From Paenibacillus melissococcoides (GTDB lineage Bacteria > Bacillota > Bacilli > Paenibacillales > Paenibacillaceae), in assembly GCA_944800085.1 (NCBI GenBank), contig CALYLO010000002.1, forward strand, positions 558,001 through 622,000: 64,000 nucleotides of DNA, in the 5' to 3' direction. Numbering within the stretch: the first letter of the stretch is position 1; the number at the start of each line of letters is the position of its first letter. Positions 46,450 through 55,229 of the stretch are shown here, piece after piece. The notes below the pieces were generated by a model. The model made no database searches, was not told where the DNA came from, and saw only the letters and a program-made list of their open reading frames with translations. A program made the translations under genes and the position numbers.

Positions 46450-46640
46450 CAATCCTGCAATTTTACAGTAATTTATGGCCACGTCGGCCCTTTTCACGAA
46501 AATTGCTGCCGGATTGCAGGATTTCGCCCATTTTAGCGCTGCCGGAAGTGAAGCGGGGTGAAATTGATGTATTTTTGCAGGATTGCTTTTCAGGGATTTT
46601 GGTCGCCGAAAAATTATTGCACTTTTGCAGCATTGGTGGG
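46450..46640. repeat. Degenerate intergenic repeats (TTGCAG-type)
   Basis: TTGCAGGATT or close relatives recur at 46514, 46575 and 46625 (spacing 61 and 50 bp), with a reversed-order CCTGCAATTTT at 46457. Each is linked to AATTT/ATTTT blocks. No gene is supported between 46398 and 46801. Confidence 0.45.
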
Positions 46641-46801
46641 GGCGGAACGGAGCAGGGGGCGTGATCCAAGCGTGATTGCCCGGGAAAAACGCAGACGCTT
46701 CTGTGTATGGCCGCCCATGATATAGCTGTTTGCCTTGGCGCGATAGAGCAGAGTGTTGTTTTCCTCTGTTGGTCTGCATAACTTTCCTTTTTTTACAAAA
46801 C

Positions 46802-47050
46802 CTAAGCACAGTTCTTGTTCACGATCCCGTGCCTCCCGTTGCCGAAGCTGCCGGTGCCGTAGCTGCTGCTGCCGGAGTTGCCGCTGCCGTAGCTGCTGAT
46901 CCCGGATCTGCCGATTCCGTAGATCCCGATGCCGGAGCTGTCGGTACCGAAGTTGCCGCTGCCGGATCTGCCGCTCTCGGAGTTGCCAATGCCGAAGTTG
47001 CCGCTGCCGAAGTTGCCGCTGCCGTAAGGGCCGCCGATGCAGTCGCCCAA
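46802..47050 (-). CDS. Possible Gly-rich pentapeptide-repeat protein (15-bp repeats)
   Basis: The minus strand encodes about 14 consecutive five-residue units of the form G-x-x-x-x (GSGNF, GSGNF, GIGNS, ESGRS, GSGNF, GTDSS, GIGIY, GIGRS and so on), ending NKNCA. The start would be TTG 47050 (MGDCIGGPYG), with no clear SD, so expression is doubtful. At DNA level it is a degenerate 15-bp tandem repeat, so every frame looks repetitive. Glycine/serine/asparagine repeats occur in spore surface proteins. That role here is a guess. Confidence 0.4.
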   Translation of the reverse strand: MGDCIGGPYGSGNFGSGNFGIGNSESGRSGSGNFGTDSSGIGIYGIGRSGISSYGSGNSGSSSYGTGSFGNGRHGIVNKNCA

Positions 47051-47132
47051 AGGGAAGCCGGCTTGGGAACGCCCTCAAGGGACAAGCAGGAAGGGGACAA
47101 GATGAGAGGGTCGAGTAAAAGGAGGATGCAGG

Positions 47133-47810
47133 ATGTGCAGAAGGTTCTCGCTCACGGCCGATTTGCCGGATATCATTCAGCATTTTGAGGTCGAAAAGGT
47201 CATGATTCATTATCGACACCGCTATAATATTAGCCCCACCCAGACCATTCCCGTCGTGCTGCAGCGCCATGGTATGCGGGTACTAGACGAGTACCGCTGG
47301 GGAATGGTTCCGTTCTGGGGCAAAGACTCCCTGAATGCGGACATTTATTCCGTGCAGGGCAATCCGGCCTATTGGAAGGTTGTCGAGCGCCAACGCTGTA
47401 TTATTCCGTGCAGCGGCTTCTATTATTGGCGGCGGGAAGGGAAAAAAAGCTTTCCTGTCCGGTTAGTGCTCGGCGGCAAGGACGTCTTCGGCGTAGCCGG
47501 GCTGTACGAGCAGTGGAAGGATGCCAAGGGGCGGGCCCATTCCACCTGCACGCTCGTCATGACCCGTGCGAACGATCTGGTGGCGGAGTTCGACGGGCGA
47601 ATGCCGGCGATTCTGGAGCGGGAGGCGATCGGCGCGTGGCTCGATCCGGCCATAACCGAGGTCGAGGCGCTGGCCCGGCTCCTGGTGCCGCATGATCCCG
47701 CGCGCATGAGATCCTATCCGGTCACCGTCCTCGTCAACAACGATGAGTATGATACATCGGATTGCATTAAGGAAGCGACCGATTTGACCTACGCCTACGT
47801 CAAGCCGTAG
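47133..47810 (+). CDS. Divergent SRAP-domain protein (YedK/HMCES family)
   Basis: 225 residues covering one SRAP domain. Well-studied members (E. coli YedK, human HMCES) crosslink to abasic sites in single-stranded DNA through Cys2 and protect them. Cys2 is kept (MCRRFSL) and so is the Asn of the INAR motif (SLNADIYSV). The catalytic Glu of the WFEW/FYEW motif is Tyr here (CSGFYYW), and the active His of IHDR is replaced (EFDGRMPAIL). The usual MCGRF start is MCRRF. Fold membership is secure; chemistry is doubtful. GGAGGATGCAGG precedes ATG. Neighbours are DNA-repair-type genes. Confidence 0.85.
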   Translation: MCRRFSLTADLPDIIQHFEVEKVMIHYRHRYNISPTQTIPVVLQRHGMRVLDEYRWGMVPFWGKDSLNADIYSVQGNPAYWKVVERQRCIIPCSGFYYWRREGKKSFPVRLVLGGKDVFGVAGLYEQWKDAKGRAHSTCTLVMTRANDLVAEFDGRMPAILEREAIGAWLDPAITEVEALARLLVPHDPARMRSYPVTVLVNNDEYDTSDCIKEATDLTYAYVKP

Positions 47811-48003
47811 CATCGGACCCGGCTCCGCTTGACGGGAGGAGTACCGCCGCCTTCCGAGCCGGTACCGCTCAGCGGGAGCGGTCCGGCCGCCCTCGGCTGC
47901 TCCGTCCGGTGCTTGTTCAGGCGCGCTTCCGGATGACTCCCTATCCGATGGCATGGATATGCTATCATAGCGTCAGGAAAAAGAGCAGGAGAGGAGCGGA
48001 AGC

Positions 48004-48732
48004 ATGGAGCGAGAAGAGGACATCAGAAGTGAGGCCGAGGCGGGGAAGAGCGGGTATACGATATTTCGCCCGCTGGAGCCGGGGGAACGGCTGCCCCGGA
48101 CCGTATACCGGATGGATGCGGTGTCGCTGGCGCAGGCCTTGCTCGGCATGGTGCTCGTCCGGCGCACGGCGGCGGGCATCATTCGCAGCCGGATTGTGGA
48201 GACGGAGGCCTACGTGGGCCCCGAGGACAAGGGCTGCCATGCTTACGGCGGGCTGCGCACCGCCCGGACGGAGCCGATGTTCGCGGACGGCGGAACTTCG
48301 TATGTCTATTTTATTTATGGCATGTATCACTGCCTGAATGTGGTCGCGGAGCAGAAGGACAAGCCGGAGGCGGTCCTCATTCGGGCCGTGGCCCCCTGCA
48401 CGCCCGAAGACGAAGCGAGGATGCGCTCGTTCCGCGCGATCCGCTCCCGCAAGCCGGCGGATCTGTGCAATGGCCCCGGCAAGCTCTGTATGGCGCTGGA
48501 TATCGACAAGCGGTGCAATGCCGTGGATTTGACGGTCAGCGAGGAGCTGTGGCTCGAAGCGGGAGTATACCCGGGCGCGGATCGCATCGTCTCTGCCCCG
48601 CGCATCAATATTCCGTATGCGGAAGAGTTCGTAGACAAGCTGTGGCGTTTTTACATACAGGGCGATCCCTATGTCTCCGTCGTTGACAAGGAGGCCGTGC
48701 CGCTGTGGAAGGCGATGCAGGCAGAGCGGTAG
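48004..48732 (+). CDS. 3-methyladenine DNA glycosylase (AAG/Mpg type)
   Basis: 242-residue base-excision-repair enzyme that removes alkylated purines. The catalytic and DNA-contact block IVETEAYVGPEDKGCHAYGG (about residues 65-84), the YVYFIYGMYHCLNVV strand pair and the NGPGKLCMALDI motif are all present. The C-terminus PRINIPYAEEFVDKLWRFYI is typical. An N-terminal tail of about 25 charged residues is extra. ATG follows AGGAGAGGAGCGGAAGC. It forms a small repair-like neighbourhood with SRAP and SNF2 genes, though intergenic distances suggest separate transcripts. Confidence 0.93.
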   Translation: MEREEDIRSEAEAGKSGYTIFRPLEPGERLPRTVYRMDAVSLAQALLGMVLVRRTAAGIIRSRIVETEAYVGPEDKGCHAYGGLRTARTEPMFADGGTSYVYFIYGMYHCLNVVAEQKDKPEAVLIRAVAPCTPEDEARMRSFRAIRSRKPADLCNGPGKLCMALDIDKRCNAVDLTVSEELWLEAGVYPGADRIVSAPRINIPYAEEFVDKLWRFYIQGDPYVSVVDKEAVPLWKAMQAER

Positions 48733-48831
48733 AGAGCCTGCGGGGAAGAAGCCGCCCGCCGGGCAGGGGCCCGGGAACGGCGGTTTGTCCGCCGGACGAA
48801 GACGCCGGGACGTCAGAATCATATGGAATAG

Positions 48832-48870
48832 AACCGTCAGGAGAGAATCCCTCGTTCCTGGCGGTTTTGT
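48832..48870 (+). terminator. Intrinsic terminator after the glycosylase gene
   Basis: AACCGTCAGGA / TCCTGGCGGTT (G-T pairs allowed) followed by TTGT. The rest of 48733-49129 carries the cad promoter and operator. Confidence 0.7.
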
Positions 48871-48977
48871 GCTGTATAACAAGATAAATGGGAAACTGGG
48901 AGATAATGAAGACAAGCTCTGCTTGGTGCGGATGTAAAGCATCTCGCATAAAAATAAATTTATAGTCAAACGTTCGC

Positions 48978-49006
48978 TTGAATATTAGAGGGAGATCGGA
49001 TATAGT
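48978..49006 (+). promoter_or_regulatory. cadC: Promoter of the cadC-cadA operon
   Basis: TTGAAT (48978-48983), exact 17-bp spacer, TATAGT (49001-49006). TCAA/TTGA half-sites (48966 and 48978) overlap the -35. Confidence 0.7.
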
Positions 49007-49023
49007 ACAGACAAGGACATATT

Positions 49024-49041
49024 CAATCATTCGTTTGATTG
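49024..49041. promoter_or_regulatory. Candidate CadC operator
   Basis: Inverted repeat CAATCA-TTCGTT-TGATTG (6-bp perfect arms) about 12 bp after the expected transcription start. ArsR/SmtB-family repressors bind AT-rich imperfect palindromes at such positions. Confidence 0.5.
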
Positions 49042-49129
49042 TTTGAAGAGTGTTCCATTATACTTATTCTTTTACGATTTCATGTTCTATATTGAGCCCC
49101 ACATTACGAAATGGAATGGAGTGGTGACC

Positions 49130-49570
49130 TTGTTGGAAGAGAAACGGCAGCAAGCCGATATGAACGGCTCCGGAACAAGCAAAGAAGACGTGTGCGATAT
49201 TGTGTGCTATGACGCGGAGAAGATTCGGAAGCTGCAAGGACGGGTGCAGGAGGAAGAGGTTCAAGGGATGGCGCAGATGTTCAAGGCGCTGTCCGATCCG
49301 ACGCGGATGAAGATGGCGTGGCTGCTGGACGAGGGCGGCGAGCTGTGCGTATGCGACATGTCCATCCTGACGAAGCAGTCGATTGCGACCGCGTCGCATC
49401 ATTTGCGCCTGATGAAGTCGCTGGGGATCGCGACCTCGCGCAAGGAAGGGAAGAATGTCTTCTATTCCCTGGCCGACCACCATATTCGGACCTTGATTCG
49501 CATGACATTGGAGCATATGAGGGAGGAACATTGCCATGAAGACACAGGAGCGGGAGAGAACAGAAGCTGA
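49130..49570 (+). CDS. cadC: ArsR/SmtB-family metal sensor CadC
   Basis: Repressor that releases DNA when it binds Cd, Pb or Zn. The TTG at 49130 (or GTG 49121/49124) is preferred, with GGAG upstream; the frame runs on to an ATG at 49043 but that stretch is not CadC-like. Metal ligands are the N-terminal pair DVCDIVCYD and the pair in GGELCVCDM. The winged helix is [20 protein letters not shown] with [16 protein letters not shown]. The body follows S. aureus CadC closely. Its stop overlaps cadA by 35 bp, so repressor and pump are co-expressed. Confidence 0.93.
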   Translation: MLEEKRQQADMNGSGTSKEDVCDIVCYDAEKIRKLQGRVQEEEVQGMAQMFKALSDPTRMKMAWLLDEGGELCVCDMSILTKQSIATASHHLRLMKSLGIATSRKEGKNVFYSLADHHIRTLIRMTLEHMREEHCHEDTGAGENRS

Positions 49571-51812
49571 CGAACGCGTTGTCTATAAAGTGCAAGGCCT
49601 GTCCTGCGCCAATTGCGCGGCCGGGCTGCAGGAGGAGATCCGCAAGCTGGAGTTCGGGGAAGATACCGTGCTCAGCTATAACAGTTCAACCTTGAAAATG
49701 CACCGCCAGATCGATATGGATAAAGTGCGGCGCATCCTCCGCTCGGACGGGGCGCGATTGGTGGAAGCTTCGCAAGCGGCCGGAGCGGCGGCCGCCGGCG
49801 GCCATGCCCACGGTCATTCGCACGGAGACGGCTGCTGCTCCGAAGGAGGGCACAGCCATGATCACGGGCATCACGATGCGGAAGGACACGGCCATGGCCA
49901 TGATCACAGCCATGGCAATATGAATCGGATGAAATGGTTTCTCGGCATTTCCGGCGTCTTGTACTTATCGACCTTCGTACTGGACGGCCGCCTGCCGGGC
50001 CCCGTCCTCATTGTCATCTATCTGGCTGCGATGGCGCTTAGCGGCTATGTGACGTTTTTGAAGGGCGCCCGCAATCTGCTGCGGTTGCGCTTTACGATGG
50101 ATACGCTGATGACGGTTGCGCTGACCGGAGCGGTACTCATCGGGGAATGGAAGGAAGCGACGCTGGTCGCGATTCTGTTCGGGCTGAATGAGATGCTGGA
50201 AGGCTACGGCATGGAACGGGCCCGCCGTTCGATGGAGTCGCTGCTTGCCGTCGCTCCGAAGGAAGCGACCGTCATCCGGAGTGAGCAGACGGTATCGATT
50301 CCGATCGAGCAGTTGGCCGTTGGCGATATCGTACTCGTCCGCCCGGGCGAGAAGATTCCGTCCGACGGGACGGTCATGGAAGGGCGCAGCGCTGTCGATG
50401 AAGCGGCGATTACGGGGGAATCGCTTCCCGTCGCCAAGGAAGTCCAGGACGCCGTCTTCGGCGGCAGCGTGAATACGGACGGGGTACTGAAGGTTCGGAT
50501 CGATAAAGCGTACGAGGATTCGTCGCTCGCCAAGATTTTGCACCTCGTGCAGGAGGCGCAGGACACGAAGACGCCGACGGAGCTGTTCATCGATCGCTTC
50601 GCCAAGGTGTACACCCCGATTATTATGGCCGTCGCGGCGCTTGTCATCCTTATCCCGCCCCTGTTCTTTGACGGGGATTGGTATAAATGGCTGTATCAAG
50701 GATTGGCGGTGCTGATTGTCGGCTGTCCTTGCGCCCTGGTGCTGTCGTCGCCGATCGCCATTGTCAGCGGCATCACCCGGAACGCCCGCAACGGGATTCT
50801 CGTCAAAGGCGGCGTTCATCTGGAGCAGCTCGGCAAAATCGAGGCGCTGGCCTTCGACAAGACCGGGACGCTGACCAAAGGCGAGCCGGCCGTTCACGAG
50901 GAAGCCGTCTATGATGCCGGCCGCTTCTACCGGATTGCCGGCGCGGTCGAGCAGGCTTCGCTTCATCCGCTGGCGAAGGCGATTATACGTCATCTGGAAG
51001 CGAAGCAAGAGGCGGCGTTCGAAGAGCCGTCGGAGAGCGAGACCGTGCCCGGGGAAGGCATCCGGGCGGTTGTGGGCGGTTCCGTGTATTGGGTGGGCAG
51101 CGAGCGCGTGCTGGACATCGTCCAGGCGAGCGGAGCGGCCGCCGAGCGCATCCGGAACGCCCGGGACGAAGCGGAGCGCATGAAGGCGAAGGGCTTGACC
51201 CTGGTCGCCGTCGTCTCCGAGCGGGACGGGGAGCCGCTGGGCCTGTTCGGGCTCGCCGACGAGATTCGTCCGGAGAGCCGCGCTACCGTGGCCGCGCTGC
51301 ATGAAGCCGGCGTGAAGCATACGGTGATGCTGACGGGCGACCACGCCCAATCGGCCAAGCAGGTCGCGGATGAGGTCGGGGTGACCGACTGGTTCGCGCA
51401 GCTGCTGCCGCAGCAGAAGGTCGGCAAGATTAAGGAGCTGGCCGCGAAGTACAAGGTCGCCATGGTCGGCGATGGCATCAACGATGCGCCGGCGCTCGCC
51501 TCTGCCCAGCTCGGCATCGCCATGGGCAAAGGGACGGACAGCGCCGTCGAGACGGCCGATATCGTGCTGATGCAGGATCACCTCGGCAAGCTGCCGAACG
51601 CGATCCGGATCTCGAAGCACGTCAACCGGATTATCCGCTGGAATATCGGCATCGCGCTCGGCTTGAAGATTGCGGCGCTGCTGCTCACCATTCCAGGACT
51701 GCTTACGCTCTGGATCGCGATTCTGTCGGATATGGGAGCGACGATCCTGGTCACGCTGTTGGGCTTGACCATTCTGCTCGGCAAAGATAAAGACGTGGCC
51801 GGCGCCAAATAA
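49536..51812 (+). CDS. cadA: Cd/Zn/Pb-exporting P1B-type ATPase CadA
   Basis: 758-residue efflux pump in the cell membrane. An N-terminal heavy-metal domain (residues 14-80, [10 protein letters not shown]) is followed by an unusually long His-rich linker (about 88-130) with many HGH/HDH clusters and a CC pair. Eight membrane spans with the metal-selecting CPCAL (about 396), actuator TGES, phosphorylation site DKTGTLT (about 440), nucleotide-binding SLHPLAKA and hinge [13 protein letters not shown] are complete. GGGAGG precedes ATG. Control by CadC is inferred from the overlapping gene and operator. Confidence 0.95.
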   Translation: MKTQERERTEADERVVYKVQGLSCANCAAGLQEEIRKLEFGEDTVLSYNSSTLKMHRQIDMDKVRRILRSDGARLVEASQAAGAAAAGGHAHGHSHGDGCCSEGGHSHDHGHHDAEGHGHGHDHSHGNMNRMKWFLGISGVLYLSTFVLDGRLPGPVLIVIYLAAMALSGYVTFLKGARNLLRLRFTMDTLMTVALTGAVLIGEWKEATLVAILFGLNEMLEGYGMERARRSMESLLAVAPKEATVIRSEQTVSIPIEQLAVGDIVLVRPGEKIPSDGTVMEGRSAVDEAAITGESLPVAKEVQDAVFGGSVNTDGVLKVRIDKAYEDSSLAKILHLVQEAQDTKTPTELFIDRFAKVYTPIIMAVAALVILIPPLFFDGDWYKWLYQGLAVLIVGCPCALVLSSPIAIVSGITRNARNGILVKGGVHLEQLGKIEALAFDKTGTLTKGEPAVHEEAVYDAGRFYRIAGAVEQASLHPLAKAIIRHLEAKQEAAFEEPSESETVPGEGIRAVVGGSVYWVGSERVLDIVQASGAAAERIRNARDEAERMKAKGLTLVAVVSERDGEPLGLFGLADEIRPESRATVAALHEAGVKHTVMLTGDHAQSAKQVADEVGVTDWFAQLLPQQKVGKIKELAAKYKVAMVGDGINDAPALASAQLGIAMGKGTDSAVETADIVLMQDHLGKLPNAIRISKHVNRIIRWNIGIALGLKIAALLLTIPGLLTLWIAILSDMGATILVTLLGLTILLGKDKDVAGAK

Positions 51813-51852
51813 AACGGAGCTTGCTAAAACGGAGCTTGCCTTAACGATATTG

Positions 51853-51902
51853 AGACCTTCCCTTGATGTCTCCGGAGGAGACGCGAGGGGAGGTCTTTTT
51901 TT
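51853..51902 (+). terminator. Intrinsic terminator of the cad operon
   Basis: AGACCTTCCC / GGGGAGGTCT arms with an inner GTCTCC / GGAGAC hairpin, then TTTTTTTT. A short direct repeat AAAACGGAGCTTGC occurs twice just before it (51812 and 51826). Confidence 0.85.
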
Positions 51903-52058
51903 GCTGTTAGGGCGCACGTGGTTGGGATGGCGGAGCACAAGGGTAAGGAAGGACAGGCTGAACGGTGACCGAACAAGCAGGCGGAGGCGGGATCGTGTAA
52001 ATGGAACCAACTATGGAAATAACTTTACAGAATGTATGAAGGAAGGAGTGGCTGTGTA

Positions 52059-53375
52059 ATGACAACAATCGAACAGGGCGATCGCCCAAGCCGCTGCAGA
52101 GCCCGGGGGGCGGCATGGAGGCGGGCGCTTCATGCGATGCGGGGACAGGGACAGCCCTTCAGGCGGACTGCCCGTCTGCCTTTGACAGCCGTCCTGCTTG
52201 CCGGCGTCCTGCTGCTTGCTGCGGGCTGCGAGAAGAGCGAGCCGGTGTCCGGAGAGGCCGCGTTCCATGCCGGGGAGCCGCTGGCGGAGGAGCGGGCGCA
52301 CGATGCCCCTTGGATTGCCATGAAAAATATGGTTCGCATCAATACAAACGATCCGGTGAAGGCCGCGGTCTACGTATCGCGCACGGTATGGCCGGCCGGC
52401 ACGGATAATCAGCGGCCGAACGCCGTCGTGCTGGCGCCGAAGGAGGACTGGGCCGTTGCAATGGCGGCGGCCGATTTAATTCACTTCCCGAATAACGGGC
52501 CCTTGCTCTATCTCGATGCCGATGGCATTCCCGACGACACGTTGGCCGAGCTGAAGCGGCTGAAGCCTGTCGGCTCTCCCGACAATAACGGCATCCAGGC
52601 TCTTGTCGTCGGCAAGGTGAGTGATGACGTCCTGAAGGAGCTTCGCGGGCTGGACCTGAAGGTCGATGCGATTCCGGGCGACGATCCTGCCCGCGTGGCC
52701 TCGGCTATCGACGCCTATTATACACGCGTAAGCAAGGAGCAGCCGTCCTCGGTCATTATCGCTTCCAGCGAAGAGGCAGCCTACGCGATGCCGGCTGTCA
52801 ACTGGATTGCCCATATGCCGGAACCGGTGCTCTACGTGTCCAAGCGAGGCATTCCGCAGGCGACCGCCGACGCCCTCTCCAAGCGGCGCAAAAAAGCGGT
52901 AATGTACGTGTTAGGCCCGAAGGAGCTCATTCCCGAGGAAGTGTTGGAGCAATTAAAGGCTTTTGGCAGAGTGGAGCGGATAGCGGCGGACAATCCGATC
53001 GATCTGGCGATTGCCTTCGCCAAGTACTACGATCCGCAGACAGGCTTCGGATGGAGGATTAGGACGCCGGGGCACAACTTCTCCTTCGTGCGTGAAGGAG
53101 ATGAGGAACTGGCAGTCATTCAGGCGCCGTTCGCCCATCTGGGCAAGCACGCCCCGCTGCTGTGGACGAGCGGAGGCAAGGTCCCGCCGCAGGTGGAGGC
53201 GTATCTGGAATCCGTTCGCCCCCGCTATAAGCAGACGCCGGTGGAAGGGCCGTTCAATGCGGCCTGGCTTACCGGAGCGGCGGAGGCGGTGATGCCGAGC
53301 GTGCAGAGCGCCCTGGACGCGCTCCTGGAAATCGAGGCGCAGTCGGGAGCAGGGCATGGCAGCCACGGCCATTAA
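52059..53375 (+). CDS. Cell-wall-binding-repeat (CWB2-like) lipoprotein
   Basis: About 438 residues. The ATG at 52059 is chosen because GGAAGGAG lies upstream; the in-frame ATG at 52032 precedes that SD. A long basic N-terminus leads to a signal helix and lipobox LLAAGC, so the protein is lipid-anchored outside the membrane. The mature part has CWB2-like units: PNAVVLAPKEDWAVAMAAAD with PLLYLDADGIPDDTLAELKR, then SSVIIASSEEAAYAMPAVNW with PVLYVSKRGIPQATADALSK. It ends in a His-containing tail (GHGSHGH). Role probably in envelope binding; no enzyme motif seen. Confidence 0.8.
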   Translation: MTTIEQGDRPSRCRARGAAWRRALHAMRGQGQPFRRTARLPLTAVLLAGVLLLAAGCEKSEPVSGEAAFHAGEPLAEERAHDAPWIAMKNMVRINTNDPVKAAVYVSRTVWPAGTDNQRPNAVVLAPKEDWAVAMAAADLIHFPNNGPLLYLDADGIPDDTLAELKRLKPVGSPDNNGIQALVVGKVSDDVLKELRGLDLKVDAIPGDDPARVASAIDAYYTRVSKEQPSSVIIASSEEAAYAMPAVNWIAHMPEPVLYVSKRGIPQATADALSKRRKKAVMYVLGPKELIPEEVLEQLKAFGRVERIAADNPIDLAIAFAKYYDPQTGFGWRIRTPGHNFSFVREGDEELAVIQAPFAHLGKHAPLLWTSGGKVPPQVEAYLESVRPRYKQTPVEGPFNAAWLTGAAEAVMPSVQSALDALLEIEAQSGAGHGSHGH

Positions 53376-53415
53376 GCCTCGGTTCGTTGCCGCTGCTAGC
53401 TGCACGCCTAAGAGA

Positions 53416-53447
53416 AGAGCGCGCCGCGGATGATCCGCTCGCGCTCT
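53416..53447. terminator. Hairpin between convergent genes
   Basis: AGAGCGCG / CGCGCTCT with an inner GCGGATGATCCGC stem. A T-run is lacking, so termination strength is uncertain. Confidence 0.45.
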
Positions 53448-53465
53448 CTTCACCCGCGCCGCGGC

Positions 53466-53780
53466 TTATGCGCCGCGAACCGCAGCCTGGCGTACTCCAA
53501 GGTCCATTTGTCTCCGCTGTACAATGAAGGAACCCGCGACAATGAACCGCAGCTCCGGGTATTTGCTGCGCGCCTGTGCAATCATCGCCTCCGACTTGTC
53601 GATGCCGACGACATGAGCCCCGCTCTCCCGGATGCGGGCCGTGAGATCTCCGGTGCCGCAGCCGATATCCAGCACCGCTTCCCCTGCCTTTGGCTGGAGC
53701 AGCCCAATCACATTTTGCCCATGGACGGACACGAACCCCAGCTTGCTGTCATACAGTTCAGGACGCCACTCGTCTGCCAT
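53466..53780 (-). pseudogene. SAM-dependent methyltransferase, truncated
   Basis: 104 residues. SAM-binding motif I (AVLDIGCGTGDLTARI) and the acidic residue after VVGIDKSEAMIAQARSKYP are intact. The sequence then leaves the family after ELRFIVA and ends at about 40 % of the normal 250-residue length. The remainder of the enzyme is not found on either side. ATG is preceded by AAAGGAGTGAG, so a short protein could be made, but catalysis is unlikely. Resembles the trans-aconitate methyltransferase/class I group. Confidence 0.7.
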
Positions 53781-54017
53781 TACTCGCTCACTCCTTTTCG
53801 GCTTCGGGATGGCTTGATTATGGCACAGACCTTTTTATTGATTAAATATATAAATCCTATTATCTTTATAATCAGATACAATAACCGAATTTATTATGTT
53901 AACAAACAGTGACATACCTCATAGATTTGAAGAGAAATTTTTTAAAACAAATGGAAAATTGCCCGTATATCTATTACAGTTAAGAAAGGAAGAAACAAGT
54001 AGAAAAGGGTGAATCCA

Positions 54018-54746
54018 TTGGCAAAAACTACGAAACACCGACCGGCTTCAAGCTCGCGCAAAGGAAAAAAAGGGAATGATCGCGCCTTTTTGTTAATGAT
54101 CCCCATTGCGATTGTCGTCTTGGGCGTTCTTATTTATGTCTTGAATCAGCAAGGGGAGAAAATGAAGCAGGAAGAGATGGCGAACCAGCCTCCGGTTGAA
54201 TTCAACATCGAGGGACAGCCTACGCTCGGGAATGCCGATGCCGCCGTATCGATTGTGGAATTCGGCGATTATAAGTGCCCGGCCTGCAAAATATGGAACG
54301 AGACCATTTTCCCTCAATTGAAAGCGGACTATATCGATACCGGCAAAGTGAAGTTCACGTTTTTGAATAAGCTTGTCATAGCGCGCTCCGACTTGGCGGC
54401 CGAGGCGGCCGAAGAGGTGTATCGCCAGCAGCCGGAAGCATTCTGGTCGTTCCATCACGAGCTGTACCGCGCGCAGCAGGACGAAGGCAAGGACTGGGCG
54501 ACCGCGCCGTTCCTCGTCGATTTCGCCCAGCGGACGGTGCCGGATCTCGATACGGCCCAACTTGAGAAGGCGCTTCAGGATCGCACGATGCGGGATGAAG
54601 TGACGAAGGACGAGCAGCAGGCGGCCCAGGCCCGGGTCAACAGCACGCCGACGCTGTTCGTGAACGGCGTGGAGTTCACCGGCCATATCCAGGATTATGA
54701 AGGCCTCAAAGCAATGATCGATAAAGCTTTGGAGCAGGCGAAATAA
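54018..54746 (+). CDS. bdbD: Thiol-disulfide oxidoreductase BdbD (DsbA-like)
   Basis: About 242 residues. A basic N-terminus and one membrane anchor (LLMIPIAIVVLGVLIYVL) hold a DsbA-like thioredoxin domain outside the membrane. The active site is YKCPACK (about residues 86-92), and the cis-Pro loop is NSTPTLFVNG. It oxidises cysteines of exported proteins. TTG 54018 has AAAAGGGTG at good distance and is preferred over GTG 54009. The partner quinone-linked oxidase gene bdbC begins 20 bp downstream. Confidence 0.92.
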   Translation: MAKTTKHRPASSSRKGKKGNDRAFLLMIPIAIVVLGVLIYVLNQQGEKMKQEEMANQPPVEFNIEGQPTLGNADAAVSIVEFGDYKCPACKIWNETIFPQLKADYIDTGKVKFTFLNKLVIARSDLAAEAAEEVYRQQPEAFWSFHHELYRAQQDEGKDWATAPFLVDFAQRTVPDLDTAQLEKALQDRTMRDEVTKDEQQAAQARVNSTPTLFVNGVEFTGHIQDYEGLKAMIDKALEQAK

Positions 54747-54766
54747 ACGGAACTGGGGGAACCGTT

Positions 54767-55189
54767 ATGTCGAGCATTCGACGATATGCTTTGCATCTTG
54801 CTTGGCTCGTCGCCGTCATCGCGACGGGCGGAAGCTTATATATGAGTGAAATTCTCCTCTGGGAGCCCTGCAAGCTGTGCTGGGTACAGCGTATCTTTAT
54901 GTACTCGCTCGTTCTGCTGCTGGGGATTGCCGCTTACCGCGGCGACCGGGGGATTTTCCGCTATACCTTGCCGCTGTCGATAATCGGGGGCTCGGTGTCC
55001 ATTTATCATTACATGGTGCAAAAAGTTCCCGGCATGGAGGAAATTTCGCCTTGCCGGACCGGCGTGCCTTGCGGTTCCGATTACCTTGATTTATTCGGTT
55101 GGATTACGATTCCGTTGCTGGCACTCGTTGCTTTTGTCTTGATTACGATCCTGTTGTTCACCGCGAGTAAGGACGAATCCGAAGAGTAG
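54767..55189 (+). CDS. bdbC: Disulfide bond formation protein BdbC (DsbB-like)
   Basis: 140-residue, four-span membrane protein that re-oxidises BdbD and passes electrons to quinone. Two redox Cys pairs face outward: [14 protein letters not shown] (about 35-48) and [13 protein letters not shown] (about 94-106). The first pair and the WVQR sequence match DsbB/BdbC. GGGGGAACCGTT precedes ATG. The operon with bdbD explains their joint role in disulfide formation. Confidence 0.94.
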   Translation: MSSIRRYALHLAWLVAVIATGGSLYMSEILLWEPCKLCWVQRIFMYSLVLLLGIAAYRGDRGIFRYTLPLSIIGGSVSIYHYMVQKVPGMEEISPCRTGVPCGSDYLDLFGWITIPLLALVAFVLITILLFTASKDESEE

Positions 55190-55229
55190 AGACAAGCCAA
55201 CCGTTCATCAATCATGGGGAGATGACAAG

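Noticed and set aside
46614..47270. 218-codon minus-strand frame with Arg/Gln-rich repeats
   Set aside because: It is a shadow frame of the 15-bp repeat and overlaps the start of the SRAP gene; the Gly-rich frame is the more protein-like reading.
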